A DNA stretch of 29,015 nt from Yinghuangia elevatio (GTDB lineage Bacteria > Actinomycetota > Actinomycetes > Streptomycetales > Streptomycetaceae): assembly GCF_040649515.1 (NCBI RefSeq), contig NZ_JBEZFP010000122.1, forward strand, positions 1 through 29,015, read 5' to 3'. Below are positions 23,389 to 29,015 of the stretch, in pieces; position 1 is the first letter of the stretch, and the number at the start of each line of letters is the position of its first letter. The notes below the pieces were generated by a model, which was not told the DNA's origin, did not search any database, and was given only the letters and a program-made list of their open reading frames with translations. Made by a program: the position numbers and the translations under genes.

Positions 23389-25962
23389 CTACTCCTTGGT
23401 GCCGATCGCGTCGACCGGACGGGTGCGCAGGGCGAGCCGGGCCGGCAGGGAGGTCGCCGCGAACGCGAGGACGGCGGCGGCCGCGACGATTGCCAGGTAG
23501 GTCAGCGGCGGGGCGTACGGCGTCCCGGTGCCGGTCATGCCTGTCGCATACGCACTGAGCGTCGCCCAGCCGATCGCCGTGCCGAGCACCGTCGCGAACA
23601 GCACCATCGTCAGCGTCTCCCACCGCAGCATCCGGAGGATCTGACGGCGCGTCATGCCGACCAGGCGCATGAGCGCGAACTCGCGGGCACGCGCCGAGGT
23701 GGCCATCATCAGCGTGTTGACGATCGCGATCGCGGTGAACGCGATGATCAGGCCCATTGCGACGTAGTTGACCTGCGTCTGCGTGCCCTGCTGGGTCCGA
23801 CGGGCGGCTTCGACCTGGTCGCGGTCGAGGACGCGTACGCCGGGGAAGGCCGCGGCGGCGGCGTCGAGGGCGCCGCGGGTGTCGCGGGCGCTGGGGGTGC
23901 CGGGGGTTTCGGTACTGATCAGGACCTGTGCCGCCAGCGGGTTGTCCACGTGCGCGGCGACCACGGAGTGCGGCAGGGTCAGATCGCCGAAGCCGAGCCC
24001 GCGTTCGTACACCGCGACGACGCGCGGCCGGATCTCGACTCCGTCGCCGAGGGTGACCTCCAGTGTGTCGCCGACGCCGACTCCCTTGGTGCGTGCGGCT
24101 TGTGCGCTGACCGCCACGGTGTCGTCGCGCATGTTCGCGAGACTGCCCTCGGTTGTCTCCAGGTCGAGAACCCGGTCGACGCCTTCGGGAGTGACGCCCT
24201 GGGCCGGAAACTTGTCCTGGCCGGCGCGAACCACCGTACGCACCAACTCAGTTGCGCCGGTGACGCCCGGGACCGTGCGTACCGCCTCGACCGCGGCGTG
24301 CGGCACCCCGGGTCCCCGCGAGGCCAGGACGTAGTCGGCGTTGGCGGTGCCCGCCGCCACCTGCTCCTCGGCGGCATGCGACGTGGTCGTCTGCACGAAC
24401 AGGATCGTGCAGGTCATGGCTATGGCGAGGGTCAACGGGGTCACCACCGCGGCCACGCGCTGGAGGCGTGCCCGGTTGTTGCTCGCCGCGAGCCGGCCGC
24501 CGACCGGGGAGAGCAGGCGCAGCGGGGCGGAGAGGACGGCGGTCGCGCCGCGGGCCAGCAGGGGGCCGAGCAGCGAGACGGAGACGGCTGCCATCACGAC
24601 GGACAGGAACGTCACCGGAGTTGCGGCCGCGTCGGTGTGCAGGTTGCGCAGCACCAGGAGGAGGACGACATACCCGGCGGCGAGTAGCAGGCCGAGAGTG
24701 ACGCGTACGGCGCCGAGGCGCTCGCTCTCGATGGCGGCGTCGGCGAGGGCCTCGGTCGGGCGGATCCGCGCGGGGCGCCGGGCCGAGATGCGCGCGGCCG
24801 CCCACGCGGCGAGCACCGTGGTGAGCACGGCCGCGATCATCGGGAACGGGCTGACCGCGGTCTCCAGTGTCCTGGGCATGGCGCCGGCCGCCACGAAGCG
24901 GTCGTGCAGCCAACGCGACAGGCCGAGTCCCGCGAACGCCCCGAGCGCGCCCGCGACGACTCCGACGAACACCGCTTCCAGGCCGACCATGCGGCGGATC
25001 TGCTTCGGGGTGGCGCCGACCGCCCGGAGCAGGGCGATCTCGCGACGGCGCTGCTGGAGGGACAGCACGAAGGTGCCGGAGACGACGAGCACGGCGACGA
25101 GCAGGGACGTACCGCCGAGGGCGCCGCCCAGGCTGATCAGCGTGACGCGGGCCTTGGACGCGTCGATGAACTCGACCGGGCCGCGTGCGTCGCCGCCGCG
25201 GACCTGGGCGGTCGTGCCGGCCAGTGCCGCCTTCAGGTCCTTCTTGAGCTGCCCGACGTCGGCGCCCGGCGCGGTCAGGATGCCGAGTACGGCGACCTGT
25301 CCCGGATGCGCCGCAAGGCGCGTTGCCTCGGCGGACGAGAAGAAGAGCGCGGACTGATGGGGGAGTCCGTCGCGGCCGTCGGGTGCGGCGATGCCGCTGA
25401 CCCGGTACGTCGCGGGCGCTCCGGTGGACTGCACGGTGAACCGCGAGCCGACCACCGCCCCGGCGCGCTCCGCCAGGTCGGCGTCCAGGACGACGTCGCC
25501 GTCGGCCGCGGGGGCGGTTCCGGCGCGCAGCGTGAACGGGGTGAGCCGGGCGGACTCCCAGCCGTGGCCCCAGGACGGGCCGCCGTCCGGACCTTCGAGG
25601 GGACTTCCGTCGGCAGCGAAGACGGTTGCGGGGAACGTGACTTCGGGGACGACGGCGGCGATCCCCGGGACGCCGGCCAGGCGGTCCGCGGTGTCGGCGG
25701 CGAGCCAGGCGCGCTCGGTGAGCGGTTTGGACTTGACCTTCTCCTTCCCCTTCTTGTGCTTGGTCCAGTGGAGGTTCTGGTCGGCGGTGACGACGACGGG
25801 GGAGTCCGCGTACCGCTCGGTCGGTATGTCGCCGCGCAGGCCCGTCTCCAGCAGGACGCCACAAGCGGTGACCAGCGCGGCCGCGCACAGCAGGGCGGTG
25901 AAGGCGCCGATGAAGCCGCCCTTGCGGGCGCGCAGGGTCGACCAGGCGAGGCCGATCATCAT
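23389..25962 (-). CDS. FtsX-like ABC transporter permease
   Basis: An 857-aa membrane protein with two FtsX domains. A first membrane helix (GGFIGAFTALLCAAALVTACG, about 15-35) is followed by a large extracytoplasmic part. FtsX domain 1 (about 270-390) has LQQRRREIALLRAVGATPKQIRRMV. A central membrane region follows. FtsX domain 2 (about 735-850) has ARAREFALMRLVGMTRRQILRMLRWE. This architecture belongs to MacB/LolE-type exporters or mechanotransmission complexes and always needs an ATPase partner; none is encoded nearby. ATG 25962 overlaps the stop of the ArsR-type gene, so the regulator and permease form one unit. Confidence 0.92.
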   Translation of the reverse strand: MMIGLAWSTLRARKGGFIGAFTALLCAAALVTACGVLLETGLRGDIPTERYADSPVVVTADQNLHWTKHKKGKEKVKSKPLTERAWLAADTADRLAGVPGIAAVVPEVTFPATVFAADGSPLEGPDGGPSWGHGWESARLTPFTLRAGTAPAADGDVVLDADLAERAGAVVGSRFTVQSTGAPATYRVSGIAAPDGRDGLPHQSALFFSSAEATRLAAHPGQVAVLGILTAPGADVGQLKKDLKAALAGTTAQVRGGDARGPVEFIDASKARVTLISLGGALGGTSLLVAVLVVSGTFVLSLQQRRREIALLRAVGATPKQIRRMVGLEAVFVGVVAGALGAFAGLGLSRWLHDRFVAAGAMPRTLETAVSPFPMIAAVLTTVLAAWAAARISARRPARIRPTEALADAAIESERLGAVRVTLGLLLAAGYVVLLLVLRNLHTDAAATPVTFLSVVMAAVSVSLLGPLLARGATAVLSAPLRLLSPVGGRLAASNNRARLQRVAAVVTPLTLAIAMTCTILFVQTTTSHAAEEQVAAGTANADYVLASRGPGVPHAAVEAVRTVPGVTGATELVRTVVRAGQDKFPAQGVTPEGVDRVLDLETTEGSLANMRDDTVAVSAQAARTKGVGVGDTLEVTLGDGVEIRPRVVAVYERGLGFGDLTLPHSVVAAHVDNPLAAQVLISTETPGTPSARDTRGALDAAAAAFPGVRVLDRDQVEAARRTQQGTQTQVNYVAMGLIIAFTAIAIVNTLMMATSARAREFALMRLVGMTRRQILRMLRWETLTMVLFATVLGTAIGWATLSAYATGMTGTGTPYAPPLTYLAIVAAAAVLAFAATSLPARLALRTRPVDAIGTKE

Positions 25963-26630
25963 GATTCCGCTCCCGGAGGGTCGGCGGGGAAGGCGAGGAA
26001 GCGCGTCTGGACGGTGCGCGCGTCGGGCGGCAGCGCGTCGCCGGCCCGCTTGTAGCGATTGATCAGGGCGATGAACTCCTCGAAAAACGCGGCGAGTTCA
26101 TCGGGCGTCACGTGGATGGTGCCGCGCGAGTAGGGAGCCGCGTCCGCCCAGGGGTCCCCGGGTTCGGTCGCGTGTTGGAAGCGCATGAAGGCCTCGATGT
26201 CGGAGGTGAACGCAAGCCGGTTCATCTCGTCGACGGCGGTGCGCATCTCCGGGGTCTGGCGGCTGCGGGGAGGGAAGCGCAGGTCGGCGCGGACCGCGCG
26301 CCACCAGCGTTCGCGGCCGTGCGCGTCGGGTGGGGCAATCTCCTCGACGAAGCCGTGCCGGGCGAGTTCGCGCAGGTGGTAGCTGGTGGCGCCGGTGTTG
26401 AGGCCGAGCGCGCGGCCGAGTCCGGCGGATGTCGCGGGGCCGTGGGCGGTGAGGTGCCGCATGATGCGCCCGCGACGGGGGTGTGCCAGCGTCTTGAGCG
26501 CTTCCAGGTCGCCGACTTCACGGGGGCGGGGTGGCTCGGGGACGTCGGGCCGGTCGGCGGCCTGGGCGGACGACCGGTCAGGGGGCTGACCGCCGGGGTG
26601 TTCGCCGGGGTGTTCGGGGCTTTCGGGCAT
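25959..26630 (-). CDS. ArsR-type winged-helix regulator
   Basis: A 223-aa protein with an N-terminal Pro/His-rich tail (about 1-40) and an ArsR/HTH_20 winged helix at about 40-110: LEALKTLAHPRRGRIMRHL, TSAGLGRALGLNTGATSYHLRELARHGFVEE. The C-terminal half is helical and resembles regulators placed before transporter genes; no metal-binding Cys pairs are seen. ATG 26630 is chosen because TACTGT (minus strand, 26642-26637) is six bases upstream, fitting a leaderless mRNA; a GTG at 26675 would place three operator-like repeats inside the gene. It is translationally coupled to the FtsX-like permease. Confidence 0.85.
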   Translation of the reverse strand: MPESPEHPGEHPGGQPPDRSSAQAADRPDVPEPPRPREVGDLEALKTLAHPRRGRIMRHLTAHGPATSAGLGRALGLNTGATSYHLRELARHGFVEEIAPPDAHGRERWWRAVRADLRFPPRSRQTPEMRTAVDEMNRLAFTSDIEAFMRFQHATEPGDPWADAAPYSRGTIHVTPDELAAFFEEFIALINRYKRAGDALPPDARTVQTRFLAFPADPPGAES

Positions 26631-26631
26631 G

Positions 26632-26667
26632 AGTGCACAGTATTTTGTGCACAGGTTTCTGTGCACT
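26632..26667 (-). promoter_or_regulatory. Triple GTGCAC operator of the arsR-ftsX unit
   Basis: Three palindromic cores GTGCAC stand at 26633, 26647 and 26661, exactly 14 bp apart. Extended sites are AGTGCACAG, TGTGCACAG and CTGTGCACT. The outer two form an inverted repeat. The site nearest the gene overlaps the putative -10 TACTGT, so occupancy would block transcription; autoregulation by the ArsR-type protein is the natural inference. Confidence 0.7.
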
Positions 26668-26735
26668 GGAGCCACCCCCCGTCTTGGGGCGGGGGGCTAT
26701 CCCCAGTACGGCGCCGACCCGGCCCGACAAGGGGA

Positions 26736-26787
26736 GCGCCCGCGTACTGGCCGGGCCCTGGTCGGGAGCCGTCCGGTACGCGGGCGC
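26736..26787 (-). terminator. Terminator after the ABM monooxygenase gene
   Basis: Arms of 15 bp with one mismatch (GCGCCCGCGTACTGG at 26736-26750 and CCGGTACGCGGGCGC at 26773-26787) and a 22-base loop start 30 bp beyond the stop of the minus-strand gene and separate it from the arsR-ftsX unit. Confidence 0.7.
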
Positions 26788-26816
26788 GGTCAGGAGTCGG
26801 CGCCGCACACCCTCTC

Positions 26817-27122
26817 CTACATGCCCATGGCCGACTTCCGCTCGGTGACGGAGTACACGTTGGCGTCGGCGCCGATGATTTTCGGCAGGTAGCGCTCGTT
26901 GAACGCCTCCTCGTAAGGCATCCCCCGGTGCGCCTCGAACTGCTCCGGCGTCTCCCACGCCTCGAAGAAGCGGAACGTGTTGGGACGCTCCAGTTCCTCG
27001 GCCCACCAGTACTCGACGCAGCCCGGGTCCTTGCGGCTGAGCTCTGAGACCGCGACGAGGCCCTCGATGATCTCCTCGCGGTCCTCCGGGCGGAAGGTCA
27101 GGAAACCGCTGATGACCAGCAT
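26817..27122 (-). CDS. ABM-domain (quinol monooxygenase-like) protein
   Basis: A 101-aa protein of the antibiotic biosynthesis monooxygenase fold (dimeric ferredoxin-like barrel). It opens MLVISGFLTFRPEDREEIIE and contains SELSRKDPGCVEYWWAEE and FRFFEAWETPEQFEAHRG, which are typical. Members are cofactor-free oxygenases on quinols or polyketides, or stress proteins of unknown substrate. ATG 27122 follows AGGAGG. It diverges from the DHA2 exporter across a shared operator, so the pair may modify and export the same toxic compound (inference). Confidence 0.9.
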   Translation of the reverse strand: MLVISGFLTFRPEDREEIIEGLVAVSELSRKDPGCVEYWWAEELERPNTFRFFEAWETPEQFEAHRGMPYEEAFNERYLPKIIGADANVYSVTERKSAMGM

Positions 27123-27232
27123 GTTCGTCCTCCTGAATTGCTGACGTTTCGTCAGGCGCGGGAGCGCCCGGTCGTCATGGTGCGGCACGCGGGCGGCGGG
27201 CGGAAGAGCGGTCAGGCGCGGTTGCCTCATTG

Positions 27233-27256
27233 CATACCCTACCCCCCTAGGGTATG
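27233..27256. promoter_or_regulatory. Shared operator of the ABM and exporter genes
   Basis: The inverted repeat CATACCCTA (27233-27241) / TAGGGTATG (27248-27256) has a C6 spacer. The inner part TACCCCCCTAGGGTA (27240-27254) resembles operators of the CsoR/RcnR/FrmR family (TACCC...GGGTA with a G/C tract). No gene of that family is in the window. It sits about 110 bp before the ABM start and 130 bp before the exporter start. Confidence 0.55.
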
Positions 27257-27318
27257 TTTCCGGTCGTGCCGAGGGGCTCCGCACCCGCGGCGCACCGCCC
27301 CCGGCGGCATGCGGGAAG

Positions 27319-27346
27319 CCCGGGGCCCCGAGACCGGGGCCCCGGG
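27319..27346 (+). promoter_or_regulatory. Leader hairpin before the exporter gene
   Basis: The 12-bp stem CCCGGGGCCCCG / CGGGGCCCCGGG with loop AGAC lies 41 bp before the exporter ATG. It may be part of the 5' leader and affect transcription or mRNA stability. The arms are themselves near-palindromic. Confidence 0.45.
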
Positions 27347-27387
27347 AGCACGGCCCCGGAGAGGGCCCGCGAGAAGAGGAGAAGACG

Positions 27388-28854
27388 ATGTCCCCGAGTC
27401 AGACGGCGCCGAACCCCCGGCGCTGGAAGGCGCTGGCGCTGATCGCCGCCGCGCAGTTCATGGTCATCATGGACACGTCGATCATCGGCGTGGCCCTTCC
27501 AGAGATGCAGTCGGACCTCGGGTTCTCCCAGGAGAACCTGTCCTGGGTCTTCAACGCGTACGTCGTCGCCTTCGGCGGCCTGCTCCTCCTCGGCGGCCGG
27601 CTCTCCGACCTGTTCGGTGCGAAGCGCCTGTTCAGCGCCGGGTGGCTGGTGCTCGCCGCCGGCTCGCTGGCCGCGGGCCTCGCCGACGAGGTGTGGGTCG
27701 AGCTGACCGGACGCGCCGTGCAGGGCGTGGGCGCCGCACTCATAGCGCCTTCCGCACTCACCCTCCTGATGATGCTGTTCGGCGGGAACCCGAAGGAGCT
27801 GACCAAGGCCTTCGCGCTGTACGGCGCCGCCGCCCCCGCAGGTGGCACGGCAGGCGTCTTCCTCGGCGGTGTTATCACCGAATACGCCAGCTGGCCGTGG
27901 GTCTTCTACATCAACATCCCGGTCGCGGTGATCGCTCTCGTCGCCACCCCGCGCCTGATGCCCGCGACCCCCGCACGGCCCGGCTCGGTCGACTGGCTGG
28001 GTGCCGCCACCGTCACCGCCGGACTCGGCACCACCGTGTTCGCCATCGTCCGTGCGCCCGAGGTGGGCTGGGGCTCGGCCGAGACCCTGCTCGTGCTGGC
28101 CGCGGGCCTGCTGCTGGTCGGACTGTTCGTGGCGATCCAGGCCCGACGCCGCGAGCCGCTGATGCGCCTGGGCATCTGGAAGGCCCCGAACCTCGCGGGG
28201 GCGAACGTCGCGCAGTTCCTCATGGCCGCGGCCTGGATCCCGATGTGGTTCTTCCTGAACCTGTACCTGCAGCAGGTGCTCGGCCTCGGCGCCTTCGCCA
28301 GCGGGTCGGCGCTGCTCCCGATGACCGTCGCGATCATGGTCATGATGATCACCGTCGCGCCGCGCCTGATCGCCCGCTTCGGACCGAAGCCGCTGGTCGT
28401 CTCCGGTCTCGCGCTGCTGGCGGCAGGCATGTTGTGGCTGTCGTTCGTGCGCGCCGACGGCTCGTTCTGGGTCGACGTCCTGCCCGCGTCGCTGGTCGCC
28501 GCGACCGGTATGTCGCTCGCGTTCATCCCGTCGCTGGGCACCGCCCTGTCGAGCGCCCGGCCGGAGGAAGGCGGCCTGGCATCCGGCATCGTCAACACGA
28601 GCTACCAGGTCGGTTCGGCACTCGGCCTCGCGGCGATGACCGCACTGGCCACCTCGCAGGGTGCGGACGAGCTGGGCAACGCGGCCGCGCTGACCGACGG
28701 GTTCTCCGCGGCGTTTCTCGGGGCGGCGGGCATCGCCGTCGCGGGCGCCCTGCTCGCCGTCGTGACGCTGCGCGGCAACCGGGGCGCGGACGCCGGGGCG
28801 CAGGACGCGTCCGAGCCGGCCGGCTCGGCGGAACCCACCCGGCAGGGCGTATGA
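27388..28854 (+). CDS. DHA2-family MFS multidrug exporter
   Basis: A 488-aa membrane protein predicted to have 14 helices, of the EmrB/QacA type that exports drugs by proton antiport. It has helix 1 with the D in FMVIMDTSIIGVALPEMQ, motif A GGRLSDLFGAKR, motif B LTGRAVQGVGAALIAPSALTLL and the antiporter motif C-like PAGGTAGVFLGGVITEYASWPWVFYINIPV. The C-terminal tail is hydrophilic. ATG 27388 follows AGGAG. It is divergent from the ABM gene. The substrate is unknown. Confidence 0.94.
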   Translation: MSPSQTAPNPRRWKALALIAAAQFMVIMDTSIIGVALPEMQSDLGFSQENLSWVFNAYVVAFGGLLLLGGRLSDLFGAKRLFSAGWLVLAAGSLAAGLADEVWVELTGRAVQGVGAALIAPSALTLLMMLFGGNPKELTKAFALYGAAAPAGGTAGVFLGGVITEYASWPWVFYINIPVAVIALVATPRLMPATPARPGSVDWLGAATVTAGLGTTVFAIVRAPEVGWGSAETLLVLAAGLLLVGLFVAIQARRREPLMRLGIWKAPNLAGANVAQFLMAAAWIPMWFFLNLYLQQVLGLGAFASGSALLPMTVAIMVMMITVAPRLIARFGPKPLVVSGLALLAAGMLWLSFVRADGSFWVDVLPASLVAATGMSLAFIPSLGTALSSARPEEGGLASGIVNTSYQVGSALGLAAMTALATSQGADELGNAAALTDGFSAAFLGAAGIAVAGALLAVVTLRGNRGADAGAQDASEPAGSAEPTRQGV

Positions 28855-28916
28855 GCTGTAGCCGCGAACCTGGTGGACGCACCCACCGACACGGCACCGA
28901 CGGACCGGACGACAAC

Positions 28917-29015
28917 CGACCCGGGCACGCGCTCCTCGCGGTCCCCAACGAGGCGCCGCGCGACGGTGTCGGTCTTGGCCTTGCGCAGCGTGTCCGCCTG
29001 CGCCTTGCCGCGGCC
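28917..29015 (-). pseudogene. kdpB remnant (3'-truncated, continues off the right edge)
   Basis: On the minus strand the frame from 29015 reads GRGKAQADTLRKAKTDTVAR then RLVGDREERVPGS, which matches the conserved segment of KdpB, the P-type ATPase subunit of the potassium transporter, before its phosphorylation domain. After about 28917 the expected continuation (GDxVVVEAGQxIPGDG) is absent; the frame goes on as unrelated sequence through the region antisense to the MFS gene. So the 3' part of kdpB has been lost here. Whether the upstream part is intact cannot be seen. Confidence 0.65.

Overview
The window is very GC-rich actinobacterial chromosome, almost certainly from Streptomycetaceae (Streptomyces or a close relative). 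BldC, an Lsr2-family protein, a DUF3073 protein and valine dehydrogenase sit around the split purine genes. The order lsr2-like / purSQL / ... / sterol-carrier-like gene / purF / purM / DUF3073 / vdh / conserved hypothetical / bldC is, from memory, that of the Streptomyces coelicolor SCO4076-SCO4091 segment. The species was not determined.

Layout. 1-1340: two tRNA-Gly genes (anticodons GCC and UCC) and an Lsr2-like nucleoid protein, all on the minus strand, with a degenerate GAAGTC repeat field between them. 1341-2043: a non-coding stretch with two groups of three DnaA-box-like nonamers and short tandem repeats. 2044-5254: purS-purQ-purL with 4-base overlaps (FGAM synthase complex), closed by a hairpin terminator. 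5300-9900: an accessory insert between purL and the second purine block. It holds an ABC-F ATPase remnant, an aldo/keto reductase, a WXG100 protein with a C40 (NlpC/P60) peptidase that looks like a type VII secretion substrate pair, two long imperfect palindromes with a shared core, and several short tandem repeats. 9908-13443: sterol-carrier/maleylpyruvate-isomerase-like gene, purF, purM. 13578-16950: DUF3073, vdh, conserved hypothetical, bldC; a 10-bp-phased CAG array lies upstream of bldC. 17349-23322: TetR regulator and a Liv-type (branched-chain amino acid-like) ABC importer with a TTG-start lipoprotein, a three-domain LivH-LivM-LivF fusion and a separate LivG. 23389-26630: an FtsX-like permease without an ATPase, translationally coupled to an ArsR-type regulator that has a triple GTGCAC operator. 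26817-28854: divergent ABM monooxygenase and DHA2 drug exporter sharing a palindromic operator. 28917-29015: a truncated kdpB remnant running off the right edge.

How the genes work together. PurF, PurSQL and PurM catalyse steps 1, 4 and 5 of IMP synthesis. Vdh feeds branched-chain carbon into catabolism or acyl precursors, and the Liv importer may supply related substrates. BldC and the Lsr2-like protein are global regulators. The most unusual material is 7.3-9.9 kb, where a putative type VII effector pair is embedded in palindromic elements and slippage-prone repeats, together with the DnaA-box cluster and the phased array at bldC. All calls come from reading sequence; no database or folding program was run.
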